From the NCBI RefSeq assembly GCF_900129445.1, contig NZ_FQVT01000004.1:1-64000 (forward strand): DNA of 64,000 nucleotides, read 5' to 3'. How positions within the stretch are numbered: the first letter of the stretch is position 1; the number at the start of each line of letters is the position of its first letter. A program made the translations under genes and the position numbers. The stretch is from Salegentibacter echinorum (GTDB taxonomy: Bacteria; Bacteroidota; Bacteroidia; Flavobacteriales; Flavobacteriaceae). Below the pieces are notes generated by a model. The model was not told the DNA's origin. It was given only the letters and a program-made list of their open reading frames with translations, and searched no databases. This document shows positions 1 through 8,338 of the stretch, piece by piece.

Positions 1-24
1 GACGCCAAAGGAAAATATATCCAT
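1..24 (-). CDS. Possible 5' end of a leftward gene cut by the window edge
   Basis: An ATG on the minus strand at position 24 opens eight codons (MDIFSFGV) that run off the window. A perfect TAnnTTTG-type box (TATATTTG, minus strand) lies about 24 bases upstream of this ATG, which is the only real support. Too little protein is visible to name a product, and the reading frame could be chance. Confidence 0.3.
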
Positions 25-47
25 AATGTTAAATCTAAATATTTAAT

Positions 48-55
48 CAAATATA
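48..55 (-). promoter_or_regulatory. Candidate -7 promoter box (TATATTTG) for the leftward edge gene
   Basis: The minus strand reads TATATTTG, matching the Bacteroidota TAnnTTTG consensus. No TTG was found at the usual -33 distance, so only half of the promoter is seen. Confidence 0.35.
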
Positions 56-131
56 GGATATTTTCCGGTATTTAGGAATGTTTACGGATATACAGTTGCG
101 TAATAAGATTTAAACTACTTCAAAAATGATC

Positions 132-161
132 TTGAAAATGTAATCATTTCCCTTAAGTTTG
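132..161 (+). promoter_or_regulatory. Promoter of the DinB-like gene
   Basis: TTG at 132-134, a 19-base spacer and TAAGTTTG at 154-161 match both halves of the flavobacterial promoter (TTG-N17-23-TAnnTTTG). The box ends 32 bases before the ATG at 194, so the expected leader is short. Confidence 0.65.
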
Positions 162-193
162 TTTTATACGCTTTCTGAATAAAATTGCTAAAA

Positions 194-727
194 ATGACCA
201 AAAATAAACCGGAAGTATGGTTAAGAGGAAAGTTGCCTGGGATACCAGATTTACTGCAACCCGCTGCTCACGCCTTGTTACAATCTAAAGAAGAAGTAGT
301 AAACTATATGCAGGATTTCCCCAAAGAATTACTTTGGAAGGAGCCAGGAAATAGGGCATCGGTAGCATTTCATTTGGAACATCTAACGGGGGTAGTAGAT
401 AGAATGTTAAGTTATGCTAAAAATGAAAAACTATCTAAAGCGCAATATGACTATTTGGAAAGCGAAGGGAAACCCGATGAAGAAATTAGTGTAGATATTC
501 TAGTTCAGAACTTTAAAAGTAAGGTGGCAGAAGCTATAGTTTTTCTCGAAAATACACCAACGAGAGAATTAACAACATTTAGACCGGTGGGTAGAAAAGA
601 ACTACCATCAAGTCTTATAGGCTTGTTGTTTCATGCGGCAGAACATAGCCAACGGCACGTGGGGCAACTCCTGGTGACCATAAGTTTTGTAAAAGAAATT
701 GAGCAGTTTAAAATGGGAGGTTGTTAA
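194..727 (+). CDS. DinB-like four-helix-bundle protein (putative metal-dependent hydrolase/transferase)
   Basis: This 177-residue protein has the DinB/YfiT layout: a central HLEHLTG histidine motif (around residue 60) and a late HAAEHSQRH segment (around residue 150). Together they would supply the three-histidine metal site of the family. Family members are metal-dependent thiol transferases or hydrolases acting on small molecules, and the substrate cannot be read here. I chose ATG 194 over a TTG nine bases upstream because it fits the leader from the promoter at 132-161. The 3' end overlaps the convergent dehydratase gene by 20 bases. A second, unrelated-looking DinB family gene lies at 47979. 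Confidence 0.85.
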   Translation: MTKNKPEVWLRGKLPGIPDLLQPAAHALLQSKEEVVNYMQDFPKELLWKEPGNRASVAFHLEHLTGVVDRMLSYAKNEKLSKAQYDYLESEGKPDEEISVDILVQNFKSKVAEAIVFLENTPTRELTTFRPVGRKELPSSLIGLLFHAAEHSQRHVGQLLVTISFVKEIEQFKMGGC

Positions 728-1646
728 CATCTACATTTCCGCCACTAAGAATTATTCCCAATCTATTTCCGCGAAAGTTTTCTTTCTCACGCAATACCGC
801 CGCAAATGGAACGGCGCAAGACGGCTCTACAACAATTTTTAAGCGTTCCCATAGCAATTTCATCGCATTAATAATCTCATCTTCTTCCACGCGAATGACT
901 TCTGCCACTTTATCTTTTATTACGGGAAAATTCTTATCTCCCAGGTGTGTTTTAAGTCCGTCGGCGATGGTATTTGTAGTTTCATTAAATTCAATTTTCC
1001 CGCTTTTTATAGATCTATAAGCATCATCTGCTTTAAAAGGCTCTACGCCTATGGTGGTGCAATCTTCACCATAAAAATCTACTGCCAGGGCAGTGCCGGC
1101 CAATAAACCGCCGCCGCCAACCGGGGCGAGGATTATATCTAATTCCGGAAACTCTGCTAAAAATTCTTTTGCAGCAGTTCCCTGCCCGTAAATCACGTTT
1201 AAATCGTTAGAAGGGTGTAGGAAAGTTGCACCGGTTTCTTTCTGAATCTTTTCCGCAGCTTCTTCCCGTGCTTTAATATTGGGATCGCATTCTGTTATCT
1301 TTCCGCCATAGGTTTTAACGGCATCTTTTTTCACTTGTGGAGCTGAAGAAGGCATCACGATATAAGCGGGAATCCCAAGACTTTTTGCTGCTAATGATAC
1401 TGCCTGGGCAAAATTACCTGAAGAATGTGTAACCACCCCTTTTTCCCTTTCTTCAGCTGTTAAAGCGAGCATTGCCGAAGTTGCGCCGCGCATCTTAAAA
1501 GATCCTGTTTTTTGAAAATTCTCACATTTAAAATATACTTCGGTTTCAGCAAGCCCGTTTAAGAGTCGGGATTGTAAAACCGGGGTGCGGTGTATATAGG
1601 TGGAAATGTCTTTGTGAAGTTTTGAAAATTCTTTTTCTGTGATCAT
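708..1646 (-). CDS. PLP-dependent threonine/serine dehydratase (serine racemase-like)
   Basis: The 312-residue protein is a fold-type II PLP enzyme. GSFKMRG carries the Schiff-base lysine (K51), SSGNFAQA lies near residue 75, and a GGGG phosphate-binding loop lies at 177-180. It ends without the ACT domains of biosynthetic IlvA, so it resembles catabolic threonine ammonia-lyase or serine racemase, converting threonine or serine to the 2-oxo acid plus ammonia. A longer frame starts at 1721, but its extra 25 residues are encoded in intergenic CAGT-type repeat sequence, so I start at MITEKEFSKL. The C-terminal codons overlap the convergent DinB gene by 20 bases. Dehydratase and racemase cannot be told apart from sequence alone. 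Confidence 0.88.
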   Translation of the reverse strand: MITEKEFSKLHKDISTYIHRTPVLQSRLLNGLAETEVYFKCENFQKTGSFKMRGATSAMLALTAEEREKGVVTHSSGNFAQAVSLAAKSLGIPAYIVMPSSAPQVKKDAVKTYGGKITECDPNIKAREEAAEKIQKETGATFLHPSNDLNVIYGQGTAAKEFLAEFPELDIILAPVGGGGLLAGTALAVDFYGEDCTTIGVEPFKADDAYRSIKSGKIEFNETTNTIADGLKTHLGDKNFPVIKDKVAEVIRVEEDEIINAMKLLWERLKIVVEPSCAVPFAAVLREKENFRGNRLGIILSGGNVDVNNLPF

Positions 1647-1679
1647 TTTATGCGGAATTAAAGGTTGAATTTTTTTCAG

Positions 1680-1831
1680 TGAACAGTCGTAATATGCAGT
1701 TTGCAGTTGATAGAACACCAAACTATAAACAATAAACCAGGAGTTAATAAACTGCCTTGTCTTTAGTCCTTAAAAATAACAAGCTCAGAACTCAAACCGA
1801 TAACCCACAAAACTCACAACCGACAACTGAA
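1680..1831. repeat. Degenerate CAGT / CAAAC word array
   Basis: This stretch is made of loosely repeated short words such as cagtttgcagttg, aacaccaaac, aactcaaacc and aactcacaaccg. The same word families appear at 17085, 30928 and 38044, all at gene ends. It has no coding signal and contributes the spurious N-terminal extension of the dehydratase frame. Confidence 0.55.
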
Positions 1832-2281
1832 TTAAACTTCCTGAATGGGAATAGAGAGTAATGGTATTTTGGCATTTTTAAACAATTCTATCGATACGCT
1901 TTCATCAAACAAATTATAGAAAAAACTGCGTTGATGTGTGCCAACAATAAGTAAATCGGCCTTTAGTTTTTTAGCTTCTTCCAGCACCGTTTCTACGGTA
2001 GAACCCTGAATTAACAGCGCATCTGAGTCAATTTCTGGTTTTATGAACATTTCACAAATTTGCTGCAGTTTTTTATGTTCATCCTGTAACTCATCTGCTC
2101 GCAGGTCTCTTATATATTGTGGTCCCGTTTCATATCCTACAAAATCGGGGTTTGGGGCGGCCACGTGGACCACCCATAATTTTGCCCCGTGTTTTTCTGC
2201 AAAACTCTCTGCATAAGACATTAATTCCCCCACTGTGTCATTAAAATCTACTGCTACTAAAATGTTTTTTAAAACTTTCAT
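1832..2281 (-). CDS. Universal stress protein (UspA) family protein
   Basis: A single-domain Usp protein of 149 residues. ILVAVDFND forms the first strand with the conserved Asp, KADLLIVGTHQRS is the fourth strand, and IPLLSIP closes the fold. The glycine-rich GxxGxxxxxxxxxG(S/T) nucleotide loop typical of ATP-binding Usps is not preserved after VGTHQR, so it may belong to the non-ATP-binding class. The role is probably a stress-responsive cytoplasmic protein, with no specific partner visible. It lies 87 bases downstream of the hydroxyacid dehydrogenase on the same strand and could be co-transcribed with it. Confidence 0.88.
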   Translation of the reverse strand: MKVLKNILVAVDFNDTVGELMSYAESFAEKHGAKLWVVHVAAPNPDFVGYETGPQYIRDLRADELQDEHKKLQQICEMFIKPEIDSDALLIQGSTVETVLEEAKKLKADLLIVGTHQRSFFYNLFDESVSIELFKNAKIPLLSIPIQEV

Positions 2282-2368
2282 CGTATTTAAAATTAGTGGT
2301 TAATGTTTTACAGATGGAATTTTGAAATCAAAAGGGAAGTTTTTAAATAACAACTTCAGTATTAAAAA

Positions 2369-3298
2369 TTAATACCCTCTATCGCGCTCTACTACATTTT
2401 TAAGTGTTTTATCATCCTGCATATTCTCATAATTCTCTAAAATTTGAGGAACTACAGATTTTGGATGCGTAACACTCGCCACATGTGGAGTTACCCTAAT
2501 TTTATCATGAGTCCAAAATGGATGTTCTTTTCTAATGGGTTCTTCCCAGAATACATCTAATGCAGCACCAGATAAGTGACCATCGTCTATTTTTGCCAGC
2601 AGGTCGTGCTCTACTAAATGTTCTCCTCGCGCCACATTAATGAAGTAGGCTCCTTTAGGTAGTTTTTCGAAGAGTTCTTCATCTAGTATTTGCTCTGTTT
2701 CTGGCGTTAATGGTAGCATGTTTACAAGAATATTAGACTGCTCCAGGAAATCATCTAATTCATCTTCCCCTGCAAAACTCTCAATATTTTCAATTTCCTT
2801 TTTAGATTTTGAATAACCTATTACCTGGAAATCGTGTTTAAGTAGAAAGCTGGCAACACTTTGTCCTAGATTCCCCAGTCCTAAAATCCCCACTTTAATT
2901 TCGTTATTACGGGTATAAGGAATTGGATCCCATTCTTCCTGAAGCTGTTTTTCACGATAGTGTAACAAATTTCTTTGGTGTGCTAAAATAAGTGTAAGAA
3001 CAAAAGTTCCCATGTCCTCTTCCAGCCGGTTATCTACAACCTTTGTGATTTTTACATCTTCGGGAAGTTCGGGGTCACTGGTTATATGATCTACCCCGGC
3101 GCCCATGGAGGCAACAACTTTAAGATTTGGGTAATTTTGGAAAATACCGCGTGGATGGTTCCAGGTTAAGGCAAATTCAACTTCTTCTTTATCATGATCT
3201 TCGGGATAGACAATAACGTCTAATCCGGGATTTTGATTTCTTAATTCTTCAACCCAGGCTTTTGGATCTTTACCCGGGCTAATAACTAGTAATGACAT
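2369..3298 (-). CDS. D-2-hydroxyacid dehydrogenase, glyoxylate/hydroxypyruvate reductase A type
   Basis: At 309 residues this matches the GhrA-like branch of D-isomer 2-hydroxyacid dehydrogenases. The Rossmann motif GLGNLG is at 140-145, with the catalytic Arg in VARGEH (R224), a WEEP acidic residue near 252 and the catalytic His in TPHVAS (H272). Family members reduce glyoxylate or hydroxypyruvate with NAD(P)H. The exact substrate is inferred. The gene begins 28 bases downstream of the acyl-CoA dehydrogenase stop on the same strand, suggesting a short operon. A second, more SerA-like paralogue is at 23473. Confidence 0.87.
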   Translation of the reverse strand: MSLLVISPGKDPKAWVEELRNQNPGLDVIVYPEDHDKEEVEFALTWNHPRGIFQNYPNLKVVASMGAGVDHITSDPELPEDVKITKVVDNRLEEDMGTFVLTLILAHQRNLLHYREKQLQEEWDPIPYTRNNEIKVGILGLGNLGQSVASFLLKHDFQVIGYSKSKKEIENIESFAGEDELDDFLEQSNILVNMLPLTPETEQILDEELFEKLPKGAYFINVARGEHLVEHDLLAKIDDGHLSGAALDVFWEEPIRKEHPFWTHDKIRVTPHVASVTHPKSVVPQILENYENMQDDKTLKNVVERDRGY

Positions 3299-3326
3299 TC
3301 TTTTTATTTTTTTGGAATGGTTAATA

Positions 3327-4691
3327 TTAATTTACAAAGGCGCTGTAGCCGGTAATGGCGCGCCCCACAATTAGTGAATTTATTTCTTTTGTACCTTCAT
3401 AGCTATAAATGGCTTCGGCATCGGCTACAAACCTGGCAACATCGTGCTCCAGTAAGATCCCATTGCCGCCCATGACTTCTCTTGCCCTGCTCACTACATC
3501 CCTGGTTCGCATACTGCAAAATACCTTAGCTAAAGATGCGTGTTCGTCTTGCAGTAAACCTTCGTCCTGCATTTCAGACAATCTAAATACCAGGGTTTGC
3601 ATGGCGGTAAGATTGGATACCATTTCTACCAAATGGTTTTGTATTAATTGGTAGGATGCTATTGGCCTGTTAAATTGTTCTCTTTTTCTGGTATATTTTA
3701 AAGCGCTTTCATAAGCACCCCTGGCACAGCCTACTGCCTGCCAGGCTACCCCGGCCCGGGTCATTTTTAATACTTTGGCGGTATCTTTAAAGGAGTCTGC
3801 TTTTTGCAACCGGTCTCCTTCGGGGATTTTACAGTCAGTTAAGGTAATAAGGGCGTTTTGAACAATACGCAAGGCCATTTTATCCTCCATTTTTTTTGCT
3901 TCAAAGCCCGGATTTTCCTTCCTAACCAGGAAGCCTTTAACTTGATTGCTATCTTCATCCCTTGCCCAAATAACAATGACATCGGCAAAGGTTGCGTTAC
4001 CAATCCATTTCTTTTGTCCGTTTAAGATCCAGTTTTCACCATCAAATTTACAGGTGGTCTCCAGGCCTCCTGCCACGCCAGAACCTACATTTGGTTCGGT
4101 AAGACCAAAGGCACCTATTTTTTCCAGTTTTTGCATTTTAGGGAGCCACTCCTGTTTTTGTTCCTCACTGCCACAAAGATAGATGGAGCCCATAGCCAGG
4201 CCGCTGTGTACGCCAAAGAAGGTTGAAATGGAAACATCTACCCGGGCAATTTCCTGCGCAATAATTCCTTCCATTAAAAAAGGTAGGTTAGGACAGCCGT
4301 AACCTTCATAAGGCACGCCGGTGATATTTAATTTTTTAAACTTTTCAATTATTTCATAAGGAAATTTGGCCTTATTCCAATGATCATTTACCAGAGGGCG
4401 TACTTCATCTTCCATAAAGTTACGCACTTCCATTTGTAGTTTGCGCTGCTCATCGGTTAGTTTAAGGTCTAGATTGTAGAAATCACCGCTAATTGGAGGA
4501 AGTTCACTTTGACCTTTTTTGCGCTTGGTTTTTAACATCTTCATCAAGCCTTTGAGTTGGGACTCATCTAACTCTCCAAGCTTTTTCATGGCTTCGGCAA
4601 GATCTATTTGCTTATTTATCTTTGCTAATTGATCTAAATCGACCGATTTTAATAAGTTGAAAGTGTTTTTTACCTTTTTGAAAACAGACAT
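3327..4691 (-). CDS. Acyl-CoA dehydrogenase, glutaryl-CoA dehydrogenase-like
   Basis: The 454-residue FAD enzyme has the normal order of domains: N-terminal helices, a central beta domain (FGLTEPNVGSG), and the C-terminal helical domain with AREVMGGNGIL and the catalytic glutamate in YSYEGT (E432). The Glu position in the last helix region is that of short-chain and glutaryl-CoA dehydrogenases. About 70 extra N-terminal residues rich in Lys and Leu precede the core, a feature I recall from Bacteroidota homologues. It would oxidise an acyl-CoA and pass electrons to ETF. The substrate is not determined. It is first in the leftward run with the hydroxyacid dehydrogenase. Confidence 0.9.
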   Translation of the reverse strand: MSVFKKVKNTFNLLKSVDLDQLAKINKQIDLAEAMKKLGELDESQLKGLMKMLKTKRKKGQSELPPISGDFYNLDLKLTDEQRKLQMEVRNFMEDEVRPLVNDHWNKAKFPYEIIEKFKKLNITGVPYEGYGCPNLPFLMEGIIAQEIARVDVSISTFFGVHSGLAMGSIYLCGSEEQKQEWLPKMQKLEKIGAFGLTEPNVGSGVAGGLETTCKFDGENWILNGQKKWIGNATFADVIVIWARDEDSNQVKGFLVRKENPGFEAKKMEDKMALRIVQNALITLTDCKIPEGDRLQKADSFKDTAKVLKMTRAGVAWQAVGCARGAYESALKYTRKREQFNRPIASYQLIQNHLVEMVSNLTAMQTLVFRLSEMQDEGLLQDEHASLAKVFCSMRTRDVVSRAREVMGGNGILLEHDVARFVADAEAIYSYEGTKEINSLIVGRAITGYSAFVN

Positions 4692-4876
4692 ATACTAATG
4701 GATTGGTGTAACTTTAAAAATAGGAATTAAAATAGTGTCTGGCTGTTAAAGCTTTCCGAAGAAAAGAGAAAATAGGACTGTTTTAACGGATCTTTCAGTT
4801 TCATGTGATTTGGATTTAAAAATAACGGGTTAAGATTCCCTGGAAAACCTCAAAATCTACCGAAAATATTGGGCAT

Positions 4877-4910
4877 AAAAAAACGCCTTCCGAATTAACG
4901 AAAGGCGTTT
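4877..4910 (-). terminator. Rho-independent terminator of rng
   Basis: AAACGCCTT (4881-4889) pairs perfectly with AAGGCGTTT (4902-4910) around a 12-base loop. On the minus strand the hairpin is followed by a T run. It starts four bases after the rng stop codon. Confidence 0.85.
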
Positions 4911-4913
4911 CTT

Positions 4914-6452
4914 TTAAAGGATTTTGTTTCCTTCTTGATCGTGAAAATGATATTCCATATACGTGTAAGCGTCTCTTGGTAAAATTTTCACCCATCGTTT
5001 ATGGTCTAAAAACCATTGCGAACGGGGAGATGGAAAGCCTTTGGTTAGAAAGGCTGCAATAAATGGATGCGCACTTAAAGTGATCTTTTTTTGATCCTTT
5101 TTAAGTAGCTTTTCCAGGTCGGTTTTAATTTTGTTTACTAAAAGTATTGGTGCTTCAATTTCACCATTTCCGTTGGGGTTTTCCTCACGGGTTTTAATAT
5201 TCATTTCCGGCCTTACGCGTTGTCTTGTAATTTGTATCAACCCGAATTTACTCGGTGGCAAAATCTTGTGTTTTGCGCGGTCGTCACTCATTTCTTTTCT
5301 TAGGTGATCATAGAGGGCTTTGCGGTTTGCTGCTTTGCCCATATCTATAAAATCTACTACAATTATGCCGCCCATATCGCGTAAACGCAATTGCCGGGCA
5401 ATTTCTGTAGCACTAATTAAATTCACCTCCAGTGCGGTATCTTCCTGGTTTTTAGATTTGTTGGAACGGTTGCCACTATTCACGTCAACAACGTGCATGG
5501 CTTCTGTATGTTCTATTACCAGATAGGCGCCTTTGCTCATAGAAACGGTGCGCCCAAATGAAGTTTTTATTTGTCTTTCGATACCGTGTTTTTCAAAAAT
5601 TGGAACATTGGATTGATGTAATTTTACAATCGATTCTTTGCTAGGGGCGATCTCGCCCACATAGTCTTTAATTTGTGTATATAGCGTTTCGTCATCTACA
5701 GTAATAGAAGTAAAAGTATCGTTAAAGATATCTCTTAACAGGGAAGATGCCCTGTTTAATTCTCCCAGTACTTTAGAGGGGTGATGCGGTTTATACATTT
5801 TTTTACACATTCCCGTCCAGCGACCCATTAAATTTTGTAGGTCTCTGTCTAGTTCTGCTACTTTTCTGCCTTGTGCTACGGTTCTTACAATAATCCCAAA
5901 ACCTTTGGGTTTAATGCTCTTCACCAGTCTTTTTAACCGGTCCTTCTCTTCTTTGCTATCAATTTTTTGTGAAACTGAAATACGATTTGAGAAAGGGACC
6001 AATACAATATAACGACCCGCAATAGAAAGCTCTGAGCTTATCCTGGGACCTTTGGTGGAAATAGGTTCTTTTACTACCTGAACCAGTAGCGATTGATTTG
6101 ACTTTAGAACATCGGTGATAACCCCATTCTTGTCAATATCTTTTTCAAAAGTAAAATTCTTGAGGGAATAATCTTTTAATTTACCTGTGCTTACACGTTT
6201 TATGAACTTAAGCATGGAAGAAATTTGCGGGCCTAGATCGTGATAGTGTAAAAAACCATCTTTTTCATAGCCTACATTTACAAATGCGGCATTTAGCCCG
6301 GGAACAGCTTTTCTAATTTTGGCTATAAAAATATCGCCAACATTAAATTTGTTGCTGTCTTCTTCCTTGTTGAGTTCAATAAGTTTTCCATCTTTTAATA
6401 AGGCAAAATCTACAGCAGAGGTTTCGGACCTAATAATTAATTCTTTGTCCAC
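4914..6452 (-). CDS. rng: Ribonuclease G (Rne/Rng family)
   Basis: This endoribonuclease (512 residues from the chosen start) has an N-terminal S1-like RNA-binding region (VGDIFIAKI to GFLHYHDLG). It also has the DNase I-like catalytic core with the metal-binding aspartates in HVVDVNSG and GGIIVVDFIDM. It lacks the long disordered C-terminal scaffold of RNase E, so it is the short RNase G type that matures rRNA and turns over mRNA. An ATG at 6497 would add 15 residues, but these lie in a hairpin-forming intergenic-like sequence. The GTG at 6452 gives VDKELIIRS, the usual family N terminus. It follows HU and a 29-residue basic protein on the same strand. Confidence 0.92.
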   Translation of the reverse strand: MDKELIIRSETSAVDFALLKDGKLIELNKEEDSNKFNVGDIFIAKIRKAVPGLNAAFVNVGYEKDGFLHYHDLGPQISSMLKFIKRVSTGKLKDYSLKNFTFEKDIDKNGVITDVLKSNQSLLVQVVKEPISTKGPRISSELSIAGRYIVLVPFSNRISVSQKIDSKEEKDRLKRLVKSIKPKGFGIIVRTVAQGRKVAELDRDLQNLMGRWTGMCKKMYKPHHPSKVLGELNRASSLLRDIFNDTFTSITVDDETLYTQIKDYVGEIAPSKESIVKLHQSNVPIFEKHGIERQIKTSFGRTVSMSKGAYLVIEHTEAMHVVDVNSGNRSNKSKNQEDTALEVNLISATEIARQLRLRDMGGIIVVDFIDMGKAANRKALYDHLRKEMSDDRAKHKILPPSKFGLIQITRQRVRPEMNIKTREENPNGNGEIEAPILLVNKIKTDLEKLLKKDQKKITLSAHPFIAAFLTKGFPSPRSQWFLDHKRWVKILPRDAYTYMEYHFHDQEGNKIL

Positions 6453-6467
6453 TCTATTAGATTTTTG

Positions 6468-6559
6468 TCCCGAAAGTAATCGGGATGGATTAAACATTAT
6501 TTTATCACAGGGTTTTTAATCCTGAAGAAACCCTAAACGAATTAGGTGAGCAGGGTTTC
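6468..6559 (-). promoter_or_regulatory. Structured 5' leader of rng with two hairpins
   Basis: Two inverted repeats lie between the small basic gene and rng: TCCCGA/TCGGGA (6468-6473 with 6480-6485), and GAAACCCT/AGGGTTTC (6527-6534 with 6552-6559). Both are perfect. The first directly precedes the GTG start. A leader that folds upstream of an RNase gene recalls autoregulated RNase E mRNAs, but that role is inference. Confidence 0.4.
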
Positions 6560-6583
6560 GATTTCAATGAACATTTTAAATAA

Positions 6584-6608
6584 AAAAAGTAGTGTGAAAC
6601 TACTTTTT
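6584..6608 (-). terminator. Hairpin overlapping the stop of the small basic protein gene
   Basis: AAAAAGTAG (6584-6592) pairs with CTACTTTTT (6600-6608) around a 7-base loop. The TAG stop of the 29-residue gene is part of the stem. It could terminate or attenuate transcription between HU/small protein and rng. Confidence 0.6.
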
Positions 6609-6689
6609 CTTGTGTCGGTTAGCTCTGTTTCGCTTTTTACGCTTATGCGTCGCTACCTTATGTCTTTTTCTCTTTTTTCCACTTGGCAT
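6600..6689 (-). CDS. Conserved 29-residue Lys/Arg-rich protein, putative ribosome-associated
   Basis: The minus strand encodes a complete 29-residue peptide starting MPSGKKRKRHKVATHKRKKR and ending in RHKKK. More than half of the residues are Lys, Arg or His. I recognise this sequence type as a very conserved tiny protein of Bacteroidota located between HU and rng. It is usually missed because of its length. The composition strongly suggests rRNA binding. The Flavobacterium johnsoniae ribosome structure added one novel small protein (bL38), and whether this is that protein I cannot confirm. A hairpin overlaps its stop codon. Confidence 0.8.
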   Translation of the reverse strand: MPSGKKRKRHKVATHKRKKRNRANRHKKK

Positions 6690-6749
6690 AGTGTTCCTTT
6701 TTAATTAATAAATTATTTTAAATAGAGGCGGTGTGATTACTACCTCAAA

Positions 6750-7040
6750 TTACTTAACTTCTACGTTAGATTTAACCCCTTCAACAAAGATTTTGGCAGG
6801 TTTAAATGCAGGAATGTTGTGTGCAGGAATCTTAATAGTGGTGTTTTTAGATATATTTCTTCCGGTTTTTTCTGCTCTTGTTTTTACCACAAAGCTTCCA
6901 AATCCTCTTAAATATACGTTATCTCCACTTTCTAAAGAAGTTTTTACCTCTTCCATAAATGTTTCAATAGTAGCCTGTACATCACCTTTTTCCATTCCTA
7001 ATTTTTCTGAAATGTTTGCTACGATATCTGCTTTCGTCAT
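6750..7040 (-). CDS. HU-family DNA-binding protein
   Basis: The 96-residue protein is a standard HU/IHF-type histone-like protein. It begins MTKADIVANISEKLG and carries the RGFGSFVVKTRAEKTGRN beta-arm segment and the PAHNIPAFKPAK minor-groove-binding arm. It binds and bends DNA as a dimer in the nucleoid. It has a good promoter at 7092-7123 in the region divergent from mutY, and it leads the leftward run HU, small basic protein, rng. Confidence 0.95.
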   Translation of the reverse strand: MTKADIVANISEKLGMEKGDVQATIETFMEEVKTSLESGDNVYLRGFGSFVVKTRAEKTGRNISKNTTIKIPAHNIPAFKPAKIFVEGVKSNVEVK

Positions 7041-7091
7041 TTTCGTACTATTTAATATTATAATATTGGGGTTTCCAATTTTTCAAGGGCG

Positions 7092-7123
7092 CAAATATAT
7101 GAATTAAATATACAATATTTCAA
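7092..7123 (-). promoter_or_regulatory. Promoter of HU
   Basis: On the minus strand TTG (7121-7123) is followed after 21 bases by TATATTTG (7092-7099), matching the flavobacterial promoter. It sits 51 bases upstream of the HU start. Confidence 0.65.
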
Positions 7124-7184
7124 GCCTAATTCATTAAATAATAACGGAATAAACTTTTAATATTGCACAAACTCTTATTTATAG

Positions 7185-8240
7185 ATGGTGTTTTCTAAAA
7201 TATTGATTTCCTGGTATTTAAAAAATAAACGTGACCTGCCCTGGCGCAAAACCCGGGAGCCATATCGCATTTGGCTTAGTGAAATCATGCTGCAACAAAC
7301 CAGAATTGAACAGGGATTACCATATTACAATCAGTTTATTGCCGCTTTTCCCAGCGTTTTTGATCTGGCTGAAGCTCCACAGGAAAAAGTACTTAAGCTC
7401 TGGCAGGGTTTGGGTTATTACTCGCGCGCCAGAAACCTGCACGAAACGGCAAAAAAAGTCGCGACAGAGTTTAACGGGAAGTTTCCAAAATCCTTTAAAG
7501 AACTCAAAAAACTTAAGGGAGTAGGGGATTATACCGCAGCGGCCATAGCTTCTATTTCTTATAATGAGCCGGTAGCTGTTGTAGATGGAAATGTGTATAG
7601 GGTGCTTTCTCGTTTTTTTGAGGTGGAAACATCTATAAATTCCACCGCCGGTATTAAAGAATTTAAAGAGCTTGCTTCAGAATTACTGGATAAAAACAAC
7701 CCTTCCAATTTTAACCAGGCTATTATGGAGTTTGGTGCCCTGCAGTGTAAACCGCGTAATCCTCTGTGTGAGAGTTGTCCATTAAATTCGGGCTGTTTAG
7801 CTTTAAAAAATGGTAAGATAAAAGAATTGCCGGTTAAGCTGAAGAAAACGAAAGTTAAAAAACGCTATTTTAATTATTTGGTGCCTATTTCTGAAGAAAA
7901 TGAAACCCTTATTAAGCAACGCAGCGGTAAAGGTATTTGGCATGGGCTCTATGAATTCCCCCTCATTGAAACAGAAGAAGCCTGGAAGCCTGGGGTAACT
8001 CTTTCCGAAGAAAAAATCAATGAACTTGTAGGGACTAAAAATTACACTTTGAGTCTTTATAATGAACAACCGGTGATTCATAAACTTTCACATCAACATA
8101 TTTACACCCATTTTTGGATGGTAAAAATGGAAAACCTGGGTGTGGAAGCCGTACCTTTGCAAAAAATTTTGGAATATCCTGTGCCGGTTTTAATCGCTAA
8201 TTTCCTTGAAGAGACGGCTCTGGAAAACTATTCCCTGTAA
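7185..8240 (+). CDS. mutY: A/G-specific adenine DNA glycosylase MutY
   Basis: The 351-residue enzyme removes adenine mispaired with 8-oxoguanine. Visible are the catalytic Glu in SEIMLQQT (E33), the helix-hairpin-helix LKKLKGVGDYTAA (near 108-120) and the catalytic Asp in VVDGNV (D134). The [4Fe-4S] cysteines are C188, C195, C198 and C204 in the C-x6-C-x2-C-x5-C pattern. A NUDIX-like C-terminal domain recognises 8-oxoG. It starts the rightward run mutY-ssb-gldE-gldD, an arrangement familiar from flavobacteria, with ssb 98 bases downstream. Confidence 0.96.
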   Translation: MVFSKILISWYLKNKRDLPWRKTREPYRIWLSEIMLQQTRIEQGLPYYNQFIAAFPSVFDLAEAPQEKVLKLWQGLGYYSRARNLHETAKKVATEFNGKFPKSFKELKKLKGVGDYTAAAIASISYNEPVAVVDGNVYRVLSRFFEVETSINSTAGIKEFKELASELLDKNNPSNFNQAIMEFGALQCKPRNPLCESCPLNSGCLALKNGKIKELPVKLKKTKVKKRYFNYLVPISEENETLIKQRSGKGIWHGLYEFPLIETEEAWKPGVTLSEEKINELVGTKNYTLSLYNEQPVIHKLSHQHIYTHFWMVKMENLGVEAVPLQKILEYPVPVLIANFLEETALENYSL

Positions 8241-8338
8241 ATTAATTAAAGTTTTATTGATTTTCGTTTTAAATAGCAAGAATTTTTTCAGTATTTTAGA
8301 GTATAATTAAATAGCCTAAATGGCAAAAACATAAAGAG

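Noticed and set aside
1647-1721. N-terminal extension of the dehydratase starting at 1721
   Set aside because: The extra 25 codons lie in CAGT-type repeat DNA and have no family match. The Met at 1646 gives a normal N terminus.
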